In this document: positions 7,501 through 19,947 of the stretch, one piece after another | Layout: every line of letters begins with the position of its first letter | Position numbering within the stretch: the stretch's first letter is position 1 | DNA from: Bacillota bacterium | GTDB taxonomy: Bacteria; Bacillota; Clostridia; Christensenellales; UMGS416 | Direction: 5' to 3' | Assembly (NCBI GenBank): GCA_023428265.1 | Contig: JAEYYW010000034.1 | Coordinates: forward strand, 1-37,414 | Length of the DNA stretch: 37,414 bases | Translations under genes and position numbers: made by a program | Notes under the pieces: model-generated | Told to the model about the DNA's origin: nothing | What the model saw: the letters and a program-made list of their open reading frames with translations, nothing else | Database searches by the model: none

Positions 7501-8226
7501 ATGCTTACAAGCAAAGACATTGCCAAAATGCTGGACCACTCCATGCTTCAGCCGCAACTGGAGCCATCTGCCGTGCGCCGGGGCTGCGAAGTTGCAAAGA
7601 AATATGACACCGCCACGGTTTGCGTGCGGCCCTGCGACCTGCCCATCGCGGCGGAGGTGCTGCGCGGCACCGACGTGAAGCTCTGCACCGTGATCGGCTT
7701 TCCCCACGGCAGCCACCGCACCGACGTAAAGGTTTTTGAAGCCGAGCGGGCGATGGATGACGGCGCGGTGGAGCTGGACATGGTGCTGAACATCGGTAAG
7801 CTCATCGCCGGCGATCTTGATGAGGTGGAGACAGACATCCGGGCCGTTGTGGAAGCCGCCCACCGTCGCGGCGCCATCGTGAAGGTGATTCTGGAAAACG
7901 CTTATCTCACCGATGAGCAAAAGGTGCAGGCCTGCCAAATCTGCGAACGGGCCGGGGCGGACTTTGTGAAGACCTCCACCGGCTATGCGCCCACCGGCGC
8001 CACCATTGAGGATCTGAAGCTGATGCGCTCCGCCGTGTCAGACAAGGTGCGCGTGAAGGCCGCCGGCGGCATTCGCACGCTGGGCACCGTGCTGGCGTGC
8101 CGGGCCGCGGGCTGCGCCCGCTGCGGCGCTTCGGCCACCGAGGCGATCCTAGAAGAGGCGCTCAGGCTGGAGGCGGAGGGCAGGCTCGATCAGGCCGCCG
8201 CCGAGGAGCTCGGGTCAGGCTATTAG
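7501..8226 (+). CDS. deoC: Deoxyribose-phosphate aldolase
   Basis: 241 residues. Cleaves 2-deoxyribose 5-phosphate to acetaldehyde and glyceraldehyde 3-phosphate in deoxynucleoside catabolism. Key residues are visible: the Schiff-base lysine K157 in FVKTSTGY, the second active-site lysine K186 in RVKAAGGIRT, the catalytic aspartate D93 in ELDMVLNIG, and VIGFPHG at 64-70. The frame is open further upstream, but the ATG at 7501 follows CGGAGGAAAAAAC and gives the normal family length. A strong terminator follows 33 bp after the stop. No other nucleoside genes (deoD, pdp, cdd) lie nearby, so deoC is monocistronic here. Confidence 0.95.
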   Translation: MLTSKDIAKMLDHSMLQPQLEPSAVRRGCEVAKKYDTATVCVRPCDLPIAAEVLRGTDVKLCTVIGFPHGSHRTDVKVFEAERAMDDGAVELDMVLNIGKLIAGDLDEVETDIRAVVEAAHRRGAIVKVILENAYLTDEQKVQACQICERAGADFVKTSTGYAPTGATIEDLKLMRSAVSDKVRVKAAGGIRTLGTVLACRAAGCARCGASATEAILEEALRLEAEGRLDQAAAEELGSGY

Positions 8227-8258
8227 CCGGGAGCCGGTCACATCCTAAATGACGCAGC

Positions 8259-8287
8259 AAAGCGGCGGGGTTTTACCCCGCCGCTTT
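8259..8287. terminator. Bidirectional intrinsic terminator between deoC and the GGDEF-EAL gene
   Basis: A perfect 12-bp stem (AAAGCGGCGGGG at 8259-8270, CCCCGCCGCTTT at 8276-8287) with loop TTTTA. The A/T ends make it usable in both directions for the two convergent genes. Confidence 0.85.
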
Positions 8288-8303
8288 CGTATGCGCCCCG
8301 CCC

Positions 8304-11300
8304 TCAGGCAGTCGTTTCTTCGGCCAGGTCCAGCGCAGGTGTTCCCATCTGCCGGAGCACTTTTTCCAAATCTTCTGCCGGCATTGGCCTATAAAAGTAA
8401 TACCCCTGCACTTCATCGCATTGGTCCTGCTCCAGAAAGGCCAGCTGTGCGTCATTTTCCACGCCTTCCGCGATCACGTTGATGCGCAGGCTCTTGGCCA
8501 GATTGATGATGCCCTTGGTGATGGCCCGGTCCTTGCTGTTTTTGTCAATGCCCTGCACAAACTGCATGTCAATCTTGATGCGGTCCGCCGGCAGGAGCTT
8601 CAGGCGGCTCAGCGAGGAATACTCTGTGCCGAAATCATCAATGGAAAGCTGCACGCCCACCTGCTTCAGCTGGTTCAGCAGCCAGATGAAGTGGGCCGGC
8701 TCCCGGATGGCCACACCTTCGGTCACTTCCAGCTCCAGGCACTCCGGGTCGAGGTTCTCTTCGGCCAGCAGCCGTTTGACAAGCTCGGCAAACAGGGGGT
8801 TTCTGAGCTGGTTGGCGGAGATGTTTACCGCGATGCGGATGCGCGGCAGACCGGCCGCCTGCCACGCGCTGGCTTGGCGGCAGGCCAGGCGCAGCACCCA
8901 ATCGCCGATTGCGCCGATCAGCCCCGTTTTCTCCGCCAGCGGGATAAACACGCTCGGCGGCACCACCCCATACTCGGGGTGGACCCAGCGCAGCAGCGCC
9001 TCTGCCCCCACAATCCTCCGATCCTCCAGCGCCACCTGCGGCTGGTAAAACACCCTGAACTCGCCCCTGTCCAGCGCCCGGTAAAGATCGTTGGTGAGCC
9101 TGGCCTTAAACCGGGTCTCCTCCTTCATATCTTCCGAGCAGAACAAAAACTGGTTCTTCCCCAGTTCCTTGGCGCGATACATCGCGATGTCGGCGTTTTT
9201 CACCAGCAGGTCTGTGTTTTCACCGTCCTGCGGATAAACGGCGATGCCGGCGCTGGCGGTGATGATGATCTCATGGCCGTGCAGATGGAATGGCCTGTCA
9301 AACAGCCCCATGATTTTGCGCATGACGCTTGTGATGTCGCTTCTGGAGTCCATGTTGTTCAGCATGATCAAAAACTCGTCGCCGCCAAAGCGGGAGACGG
9401 TGTCTGATTTGCGCACATGGCCGGAAAGCTCATGGGCCACCTCGCGGATCAGATCGTCGCCGATGCGGTGGCCCAGCGAGTCGTTCACGCTCTTGAAGGA
9501 GTCCAGATCCAGGAAAATCACCGCAACCAGCGAGGCACTCCGCTTTGCCAGATAGATGGCCTGCTCGGTGCGGTCGGTGAAGAGCAGCCGGTTGGGAAGG
9601 GTGGTGAGCGGGTCGTGATAGGCCATAAAGGCAATTTCCCGCTCCGCGGAAAGCCGCGCCATGAAGTCGGCGAAAATGTTGGAGACCACTTTCACCGTCT
9701 CATACTGGTCGGTGAGCAGTCGGGACTCCTCCTTGTGCGCCAATCCGAGGAAGCCCACGCAGACGCCGGAGAGGAGGATTGGGTGGGAGAGCACCGATTT
9801 GGCGCCGTTTTCCGCCTGAAACGCCGCCCATTGGGGCAGCTGGGCAAACTCGCTGCCACCGGTGACCGGGCCTGCGGAAAGAATGCCGATGAGCACCTGG
9901 TTTGCAGTCTCGTCCGGCACAAGATGATTCCTTGTGACGCCGCCCTGCCACACAGCCACATCGGCATTGCCGTCGCCCTCGGTGTTGATCAGGCAGAGAA
10001 ACGCCGCCGCGGCGGAAAGGCATTCCGCTGCCTGCATCATTGCCAGGCGCATTTTCTCCTGCCGGTTTTCCGCGTTGATCGTGACCATCTGCGCCGAAAT
10101 GTCTGAAATCAGTTTTTGATACCGGTTCTTGTCGGCATTTTCCTTCAGACGCCGCACATACACCTTGTTCACATACAGCGCGATCCAGATGACCATCGCG
10201 AATATGCCCAGGCGGGCCAGATAGTCGCTTGCGTTCACCGTCACTTCCATGTCGGGAGCGTGGATCCACACAATTGCCTGCGTCAGCAGTGCCGTGACGG
10301 AGGTGCCCACCAGCAGCCTACGGTTGTTGAACAGCATCGATAGCACGATGAAGATGAACGGGAAGGCCCACACCGTGATGCTGGCGTAGCGCACAAAACT
10401 CAGTGTAATCGTCGGGATAGAAACCACCGCCGCGCCGATCAGCAGGTTCTGCAGGCTCCGGTTTTTGGTGTTGAGCCGCTGCAGCAGCAACACAGCGATG
10501 CCCGACGCAAACAGCAAGCCGGTAAAAGGTAAAACATCTGCCAGGGGCAGCCCGTCAATCAGATGCTGCGTTGCGAAATAGACGGCCGAGCCGCAAAGCA
10601 GGCCCACCGAAAGAAACCTCAGCATGCGGGCCCGGGTCTGGTCATTCAGGATGATCTCCAGGTCGTTGTCTTCCGGCTGCACCATCAGGCTGTATTTGCG
10701 GATGCTGCGGTTCACTGCGATGTTGGGGATCAGAAACGCCACCGGCGCCATCTGCGGAATGGGGAGCAGCCAGAATGTGCTGTTGACCAGATCGGTGACC
10801 GAGCCCAGCAGCACGGCCGCGCCAAGGGAGGCCATCATCGCAAGCCCCTGTTGCCTTCGGCCTTCCTCCGGGCTTTTGCGCCACATCCGCCAGAACAGCG
10901 CCATGGAGATTGTCACGCTGCAAAACAGATATCCGTAGAAAAAATAGTCCCAGCCGTTGTTCACCTGCTCGTTGACCCAAAGGCCGCCCACGCTGACCAG
11001 GTGGTACTGCTCTTGTGCCATCGGGCCATAGAGTGAAAACACCCACGCGCAGAGCAGCGCGGGCAGATAGATGAGCCCATAGACCCAGGGCCGGCCCAGC
11101 AGCTTGCCGTGGCCTGTGATGGCCAGCGCAAAATGCACCACCACAGCAAACAGCATGCTCCAGCCGAAGGCGGCCACGCGCCTCCAGACCAGGCACTGCC
11201 CGGCGTTTGGCGCGGCCAGCGCCGCAGAAAACCCGAAGGCCCATAGCCCCAGCAGCAGGCTGACCGCAAAGAACAGCCTGTTTTCCCGCACTTTGGGGCC

Positions 11301-11390
11301 CGCCAGGAGGATATTGACTCCCAGGATCACACTCAGTGATCCGATGATCAGGAAGAGTGTTGTGTAAATCATCGCGGTGGATTGCATCAT
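8304..11390 (-). CDS. Membrane-bound GGDEF-EAL protein (c-di-GMP synthase/phosphodiesterase)
   Basis: 1028 residues. The first ~420 residues hold two blocks of membrane helices: a ~7-helix block (1-230) like the 7TM/MASE-type sensor regions, and a second block (~255-415). Next comes a GAF-like section (~440-600). The GGDEF domain (~605-760) has intact RFGGDEF near residue 668 and an RxxD inhibitory site (RKSD) five residues before it. The EAL domain (~765-1010) keeps EALLRW, EVTEG, DDFGTEYSSL, KIDMQFV, AEGVEN and QGYYFYRP, so both activities look possible. Such hybrids usually act mainly in one direction depending on signal. GGAG lies about five bases before the ATGATG start. A CCTCGG/CCGAGG hairpin (11402-11417) sits in the leader. 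Monocistronic; divergent from rpoB. Confidence 0.93.
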   Translation of the reverse strand: MMQSTAMIYTTLFLIIGSLSVILGVNILLAGPKVRENRLFFAVSLLLGLWAFGFSAALAAPNAGQCLVWRRVAAFGWSMLFAVVVHFALAITGHGKLLGRPWVYGLIYLPALLCAWVFSLYGPMAQEQYHLVSVGGLWVNEQVNNGWDYFFYGYLFCSVTISMALFWRMWRKSPEEGRRQQGLAMMASLGAAVLLGSVTDLVNSTFWLLPIPQMAPVAFLIPNIAVNRSIRKYSLMVQPEDNDLEIILNDQTRARMLRFLSVGLLCGSAVYFATQHLIDGLPLADVLPFTGLLFASGIAVLLLQRLNTKNRSLQNLLIGAAVVSIPTITLSFVRYASITVWAFPFIFIVLSMLFNNRRLLVGTSVTALLTQAIVWIHAPDMEVTVNASDYLARLGIFAMVIWIALYVNKVYVRRLKENADKNRYQKLISDISAQMVTINAENRQEKMRLAMMQAAECLSAAAAFLCLINTEGDGNADVAVWQGGVTRNHLVPDETANQVLIGILSAGPVTGGSEFAQLPQWAAFQAENGAKSVLSHPILLSGVCVGFLGLAHKEESRLLTDQYETVKVVSNIFADFMARLSAEREIAFMAYHDPLTTLPNRLLFTDRTEQAIYLAKRSASLVAVIFLDLDSFKSVNDSLGHRIGDDLIREVAHELSGHVRKSDTVSRFGGDEFLIMLNNMDSRSDITSVMRKIMGLFDRPFHLHGHEIIITASAGIAVYPQDGENTDLLVKNADIAMYRAKELGKNQFLFCSEDMKEETRFKARLTNDLYRALDRGEFRVFYQPQVALEDRRIVGAEALLRWVHPEYGVVPPSVFIPLAEKTGLIGAIGDWVLRLACRQASAWQAAGLPRIRIAVNISANQLRNPLFAELVKRLLAEENLDPECLELEVTEGVAIREPAHFIWLLNQLKQVGVQLSIDDFGTEYSSLSRLKLLPADRIKIDMQFVQGIDKNSKDRAITKGIINLAKSLRINVIAEGVENDAQLAFLEQDQCDEVQGYYFYRPMPAEDLEKVLRQMGTPALDLAEETTA

Positions 11391-11682
11391 AATCTCCGCT
11401 GCCTCGGTGGCCCGAGGGTCGATATGCTTTATATGCCCTTGTTTGCTGGGGTTATATCAATTGCAGTAATAATTTTCCTTTTGCTGCGGCGGACTGCCGG
11501 CCAACCACAGGAGCGAACAATGCCGTGCGCTACAGCACTATTGCTACTCATTGCCACCGGTCACAACATATGGTAGAATATACCCATTCCCTGATGAGCA
11601 ACCTGCTGGCCCGCCACATTGGGCATCCGCATGGGGGATCTTCACTACTTATGAAGATTATTTGAACATTTTCAGATTTTGG
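11391..11682. other. Intergenic region between the GGDEF-EAL gene and the rpoB promoter
   Basis: No gene is supported in these 292 bases. Near the GGDEF-EAL start there is a perfect hairpin (CCTCGG 11402-11407, CCGAGG 11412-11417) in its mRNA leader. A minus-strand TATAAA occurs near 11430 but has no well-placed -35, so the promoter of that gene is not resolved. Confidence 0.5.
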
Positions 11683-11711
11683 TTGACACACCTTGACATC
11701 TTTGTTAAAAT
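11683..11711 (+). promoter_or_regulatory. Strong sigma-A promoter of rpoBC (P1)
   Basis: A perfect -35 TTGACA at 11683-11688 and TAAAAT at 11706-11711 with an ideal 17-bp spacer. The predicted start is near 11718, giving a ~148-nt leader before rpoB. A second TTGACA at 11693 has no matching -10. Confidence 0.8.
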
Positions 11712-11740
11712 AGGCATCTGCGTTAATATGGGATAGACTG

Positions 11741-11784
11741 CCACACATAGCCGGAGGTTTCTTCGGTTTTTCGGCCATGTGGGG
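11741..11784 (+). promoter_or_regulatory. Possible attenuator in the rpoB leader
   Basis: A compact terminator-like hairpin, CCGGAG (11751-11756), loop GTTT, CTTCGG (11761-11766), is followed at once by TTTTT (11767-11771). Its left arm overlaps a longer competing stem between 11741-11753 (CCaCACATaGCCG) and 11772-11784 (CGGCcATGTGgGG), about 11 pairs with two 1x1 mismatches. The two folds exclude each other, the usual layout of a terminator/antiterminator switch. No ligand or protein trigger is visible. Confidence 0.45.
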
Positions 11785-11798
11785 TGGGGGGTTTCTTG

Positions 11799-11831
11799 TA
11801 TAATGCGCCTGTGATCGAATTTCGATACAGG
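11799..11831 (+). promoter_or_regulatory. Possible second rpoB promoter (P2) and adjacent inverted repeat
   Basis: A perfect TATAAT at 11799-11804 lies downstream of the attenuator, without a clear -35. Four bases later begins an inverted repeat, CCTGT-g-ATCG (11808-11817) and CGATACAGG (11823-11831), with one bulged base. It would sit at the P2 start site as DNA or fold in the P1 leader RNA. Confidence 0.35.
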
Positions 11832-11865
11832 ATCCGATGACCATATTTAGGGGTGATTCGGTTAC

Positions 11866-14800
11866 ATGACCCATGAAGTAAAGGTACACGAGTTCAACAC
11901 CGGCAGACGCAACAGAATGACCTTTTCCAAGATCAAGGAAGTCCTTGAGATTCCTGACCTGCTCAACATCCAGAAGGCTTCCTACAAGCGGTTTCTCGAC
12001 CGCGATTTAAGGGAAGTCCTCAACGACATTTCCCCCATCACCGACTACACCAACACGTTGAGCCTTGAGCTTGTTGACTACCGCGTGGAAAACGAGCCCA
12101 AGTATTCTGTCGTGGAATGCAAGGAGCGCGACGTCACCTACGCCGCGCCGCTGAAGGTCAAGGTGCGCCTGGTCAACCATGAGACCGGCGAGGTGAAGGA
12201 ACAGGAAGTGTTCATGGGCGATTTCCCGCTCATGACCGATCAGGGCACCTTCATCATCAACGGCGCCGAGCGCGTCATCGTCAGCCAGCTGGTCCGTTCG
12301 CCCGGCGTGGTCTATGACCAGACGCTGGACAAAAACGGCGTGCCGCTGTTTGCCTGCACGATGATTCCCAACCGGGGCGCGTGGCTGGAGTTTGAATCTG
12401 ATTCGGCTGGCATCCTGTGGGTGCGCATTGACCGCACCAGGAAGCTGCCCGCCACGGTGATGATCCGCGCGCTGGGCTACGGTGCCGATTTCCAGATCAC
12501 CGAGCTGCTGGGCGATGAGGAGCATCTGAACGCCACGCTGGAAAAAGACAACGCCAAGAACGAGGAAGAGGGCCTGCTGGAGATTTACCGCCGCATCCGC
12601 CCCGGTGAGCCGCCGGTGGTGGAGAGCGCCCGCACGATGCTGAACTCCCTGTTCTTTGACCCAAGGCGCTATGACCTGCTGCGCGTGGGCCGCTATAAAC
12701 TCAATAAGAAGCTGGCGCTGGCGATGCGTATCATGCACCGCGTGGCCGCCGACGATATCGTGAACCCGGAAACCGGCGAAGTTTTCGCCCGGGCCGGCGA
12801 GAAGATCACCCGCGAGGTGGCTTGGGCCATCCAGAACTCCGGCATCAACTCGGTGGATATCCAGCTGGAAAGCCGCCGCCTCCGCGTGCTGGGCAACCAT
12901 TTCGTGGATGCCGCGCAGCACCTGGCTCCCTTCGGCATCACCAGGGAGAGCGTGGAAGAGCTCCGGCGCACCGACCGCGACGCGGCTGCGGCGCTGGAAG
13001 GGCTGCTTTCCGAGAAGGTGCATTACCCCACGCTGCAGGAGCTGATTGCCGCGGCGGAGGGCAAGGACCTGCTCAGCCTGCTGATTGAGCACAAGGACCG
13101 CCTGCTCCCCAAATACATTTATGCCGACGACGTGCTGGCAAGCTTCAGCTATATGATCGGCCTGTTCCACAACGTGGGCCTGACTGACGACATTGACCAT
13201 CTGGGCAACCGCCGCGTCCGCAGTGTGGGCGAGCTGCTGCAGAACCAGATCCGCATCGGCCTTGCAAGGCTGGAGCGCGTGGTCAAGGAGCGCATGGCCA
13301 TCCAGGATCAGGACAGCCTGACACCCCAGTCTCTGATCAACATCCGGCCCGTCACCGCGGCCATCAAGGAGTTCTTCGGCTCCTCACAGCTGTCGCACTT
13401 CATGGACCAGACCAACCCGCTGGCCGAGCTCACCAACAAGCGCAGGCTTTCGGCGCTGGGCCCGGGCGGCTTGAACCGCGACCGCGCCAGCTTTGACGTG
13501 CGCGACGTGCACCACTCCCACTACGGCCGCATGTGCCCCATCGAGACCCCTGAAGGCCCCAACATCGGCCTGATCGGCTCGCTGGCCATCTATGCGAGGA
13601 TCAACGAATACGGCTTCATCGAGTCCCCCTATCGCAAGGTGGACAAGAAGAACCGCGTGGTTACCGACGAAATTGTCTATATGACCGCCGATGAGGAAGA
13701 CCAATACATCGTCGCCCAGGCCAACGAGCCCACCGATGATGCCGGCCACTTCCTGCGCGACCGCGTGGCCGCCCGCGCCCATAAGGACATCATCGTGGCC
13801 CATCAGGACGAAATCGACTTTATGGACGTTTCGCCCAAGCAGGTGGTCTCCGTGGCCACGGCGATGATCCCGTTCTTGGAAAACGACGACGCCTCCCGCG
13901 CGCTGATGGGTTCCAACATGCAGCGCCAGGCGGTGCCGCTGCTGAAAACGGAGGCGCCGCTCATCGGCACCGGCATCGAGGGCCGCGCGGCCCGCGACTC
14001 CGGCGTGGCCGTGGTCTCTAAGGTGGACGGTGTGGTGGAAAAAGTGACCGCCAACCGCGTCTCCATCCGCGGCACCGACAAGCAGCTGTATCACTACGAC
14101 CTGCTGAAGTTCATGCGCTCCAACCAGGGCACCTGCATCACGCAGAAGCCCATCGTGGTCAAGGGCGAGGTGATCAAAGCCGGCGACGTGATTGCCGACG
14201 GCCCCAGCACCGACCAGGGCGAGCTTGCGCTTGGCCGCAACATCCTGGTGGGCTTCATGAGCTGGGAGGGTTATAACTACGAAGACGCGATCCTGATCAG
14301 CGAAAAGCTGGTGCAGGAAGATGTGTTCACCAGCATCCACATCGAGGAATATGAATCCGAAGCCCGCGACACCAAGCTTGGGCCGGAAGAGATCACCCGC
14401 GAAATCCCCAACGTGGGCGAAGATGCGCTGAAGGATCTCAACGAGCGCGGCATCATCCGCGTGGGTGCTGAAGTGCGCTCCGGCGACATCCTGGTGGGCA
14501 AGGTTACCCCGAAGGGCGAGACCGAGCTCAACCCCGAGGAAAAGCTGCTGCGCGCCATCTTCGGCGAAAAGGCCCGCGAGGTGCGAGACACCTCCTTGCG
14601 CGTGCCCCACGGCGAGAGCGGCATCATCGTGGACGTGAAGGTGTTCACCCGCGAAAACCATGACGAGCTGCCCCCGGGCGTCAATGAAATGGTGCGCGTC
14701 TATATCGCGCAGCGCCGCAAGATTTCGGTGGGCGACAAAATGGCCGGCCGCCACGGCAACAAGGGCGTTATCTCCAGGATTCTCCCGGAGGAAGACATGC

Positions 14801-15693
14801 CCTTCCTGCCCGACGGCACGCCGCTGCAGATCGTGCTGAACCCGCTGGGCGTGCCCAGCCGCATGAACATCGGCCAGGTGCTGGAAGTCCACTTGGGTCT
14901 GGTCGCCAAGGCGCTGGGCTGGCACATCGCCACCCCGGTCTTCGACGGCGCCACCGAGGAAGACATCCAGTCGCTTCTTGCCCAAAACGGCTTTTCTCCC
15001 GACGGCAAGACGGTGCTGTATGACGGACGCACCGGCGAGCCCTTTGAAAACTCGGTTACCGTGGGCTATATGTATATCCTGAAGCTGATCCACCTGGTGG
15101 ATGACAAGATCCATGCCCGCAGCACCGGCCCCTACTCGCTGGTGACCCAGCAGCCCTTGGGCGGCAAGGCCCAGTTCGGCGGCCAGCGCTTCGGTGAAAT
15201 GGAAGTGTGGGCGCTGGAAGCCTATGGCGCGGCGCACACGCTGCAGGAAATCCTGACCGTGAAGTCCGACGACGTGGTGGGCCGCGTGAAGACCTATGAA
15301 GCCATTGTGAAGGGCGAAAACATCCCCGAGCCGGGCATCCCGGAGAGCTTCAAGGTGCTCATCAAGGAAATGCAGAGCCTTGCTCTGGACATCAAGGTGC
15401 TTTCCGAAGACCATGAGGAGCTGGAGATCCGCGAGCTGGACGACGAGCCCGGCTTCCTCAGCCATGTGCCGGTGCCGCGCAGGCGCGATGACGAAGAGGC
15501 CGGTGACTATGGCGGCGCCCATCTGAGCAGCGAGAAGGAAGACGATGCAGACCCCGGCGATTTCACGCTGGATCTGGATGAGATCGACGACCTGCCGGGT
15601 CTTGGGCAGATCATGAGCGAGGGCCCCGCCGGCCTCACGCTGGAGGATGAAGACCTGAGCCTGGATGGCACCGACGGATTTGACGAAGAATGA
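11866..15693 (+). CDS. rpoB: RNA polymerase beta subunit
   Basis: 1275 residues, full length for a Firmicutes-type beta subunit. Forms the catalytic core of RNA polymerase with beta'. Recognisable parts are the N-terminal lobe, the fork/rifampicin region (residues ~505-545), the CPIETPEGPNIGLI segment, the SVGDKMAGRHGNKGV segment near the active centre, and the C-terminal GGKAQFGGQRFGEMEVWALEAYG clamp connector. The last ~90 residues are an acidic tail (DEIDDLPGLG..., ending DGFDEE). In the rifampicin pocket His511 and Asn524 replace the usual Gln and His (E. coli 513 and 526). AGGGGTGA precedes the ATG. It is not preceded by rplJ/rplL. rpoC starts 11 bp downstream. Confidence 0.98.
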   Translation: MTHEVKVHEFNTGRRNRMTFSKIKEVLEIPDLLNIQKASYKRFLDRDLREVLNDISPITDYTNTLSLELVDYRVENEPKYSVVECKERDVTYAAPLKVKVRLVNHETGEVKEQEVFMGDFPLMTDQGTFIINGAERVIVSQLVRSPGVVYDQTLDKNGVPLFACTMIPNRGAWLEFESDSAGILWVRIDRTRKLPATVMIRALGYGADFQITELLGDEEHLNATLEKDNAKNEEEGLLEIYRRIRPGEPPVVESARTMLNSLFFDPRRYDLLRVGRYKLNKKLALAMRIMHRVAADDIVNPETGEVFARAGEKITREVAWAIQNSGINSVDIQLESRRLRVLGNHFVDAAQHLAPFGITRESVEELRRTDRDAAAALEGLLSEKVHYPTLQELIAAAEGKDLLSLLIEHKDRLLPKYIYADDVLASFSYMIGLFHNVGLTDDIDHLGNRRVRSVGELLQNQIRIGLARLERVVKERMAIQDQDSLTPQSLINIRPVTAAIKEFFGSSQLSHFMDQTNPLAELTNKRRLSALGPGGLNRDRASFDVRDVHHSHYGRMCPIETPEGPNIGLIGSLAIYARINEYGFIESPYRKVDKKNRVVTDEIVYMTADEEDQYIVAQANEPTDDAGHFLRDRVAARAHKDIIVAHQDEIDFMDVSPKQVVSVATAMIPFLENDDASRALMGSNMQRQAVPLLKTEAPLIGTGIEGRAARDSGVAVVSKVDGVVEKVTANRVSIRGTDKQLYHYDLLKFMRSNQGTCITQKPIVVKGEVIKAGDVIADGPSTDQGELALGRNILVGFMSWEGYNYEDAILISEKLVQEDVFTSIHIEEYESEARDTKLGPEEITREIPNVGEDALKDLNERGIIRVGAEVRSGDILVGKVTPKGETELNPEEKLLRAIFGEKAREVRDTSLRVPHGESGIIVDVKVFTRENHDELPPGVNEMVRVYIAQRRKISVGDKMAGRHGNKGVISRILPEEDMPFLPDGTPLQIVLNPLGVPSRMNIGQVLEVHLGLVAKALGWHIATPVFDGATEEDIQSLLAQNGFSPDGKTVLYDGRTGEPFENSVTVGYMYILKLIHLVDDKIHARSTGPYSLVTQQPLGGKAQFGGQRFGEMEVWALEAYGAAHTLQEILTVKSDDVVGRVKTYEAIVKGENIPEPGIPESFKVLIKEMQSLALDIKVLSEDHEELEIRELDDEPGFLSHVPVPRRRDDEEAGDYGGAHLSSEKEDDADPGDFTLDLDEIDDLPGLGQIMSEGPAGLTLEDEDLSLDGTDGFDEE

Positions 15694-15704
15694 GGGATTA
15701 ATAC

Positions 15705-19478
<3,774 letters not shown>

Positions 19479-19899
19479 TCCCTGGTGTTTTGTAAGTGTG
19501 GGGGCGGGGCTCTGTACCCGCCCCACTAACCCTCACCCCCCACCCCCTCTCCCGGGGGATCGGGCGAGGGGGCTCCCTGTCGCTGCGCGACATCCCCCCC
19601 ATCGCATTGCATTGCAATGCTCGGCTTTGCTTTTCCTATCGGCTCGTGCCGACATTGCGCAAAGCCGGGGCCTAAGGCCTCAGGGGGGACAAGTTGACCT
19701 CTGAGCCAGCTTGTTCGTTGACGAACTTGCCTCCCTCGCTGAGGGAGGTGCCTGCGGACAGGCGGAGGGAGTTTGTATGGCACTCGATAGTCTTCTACAA
19801 GATATGGTAGTACTGCTTGAGTAATTTGGCTATTGCTGGAAAACCCGAACAATTCGTCTGGATTTTCTGCAAAAAAACCCCGGAAATGCAAGGTTTTTA
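19479..19899. repeat. Mosaic of palindromic repeats between rpoC and the ybxF-like gene
   Basis: No gene is supported here. In order there are: a REP-like palindrome GGGCGGG-GCTCTGTA-CCCGCCC (19502-19523); a CCCCCTC...GAGGGGG block (~19541-19571) of the CTCACCCCCCACCCCCTCTCCC family; GCATTGCAATGC; a long hairpin with GGCTTTGC and GCAAAGCC arms around TCGGC-TCGT-GCCGA (~19622-19667); GTTCG-TTGA-CGAAC (19713-19726); CCTCCCTC-GCT-GAGGGAGG (19730-19748); and GCCTG-CGGA-CAGGC (~19750-19763). A weak terminator-like AAAAACC...GGTTTTT (19873-19898) comes last. GC-rich hairpins of this sort are dispersed in many Clostridia genomes. Confidence 0.65.
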
Positions 19900-19928
19900 T
19901 TGACTTTCGCCCATGTGGGCGCTATAAT
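19900..19928 (+). promoter_or_regulatory. Strong sigma-A promoter of ybxF-like-rpsL-rpsG-fusA
   Basis: TTGACT at 19900-19905 and a perfect TATAAT at 19923-19928 with a 17-bp spacer. The predicted start is near 19935, only about 13 nt before the ATG of the first gene. This makes the str genes a transcription unit of their own, separate from rpoBC. Confidence 0.8.
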
Positions 19929-19947
19929 AATCGGGCGTGTTTATTTG

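Noticed and set aside
11391..11470. A possible GEMM (c-di-GMP) riboswitch in the leader of the GGDEF-EAL gene (GCAAAC, AAAGC and CAGCGG pieces in the right order)
   Set aside because: The conserved paired elements and the GNRA-type loop could not be matched; the similarity is limited to short common words.
11382..11576. A 64-codon plus-strand frame between the GGDEF-EAL gene and rpoB with one hydrophobic stretch
   Set aside because: It overlaps the start of the divergent gene, lacks a ribosome binding site and shows no family features.
11693..11729. A second rpoB promoter from TTGACA at 11693
   Set aside because: No -10 lies at 16-18 bp; the nearest TAATAT is 25 bp away.
19526..19891. A 121-codon minus-strand frame in the rpoC-ybxF gap
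   Set aside because: It runs through palindromic repeats and has no coding features.
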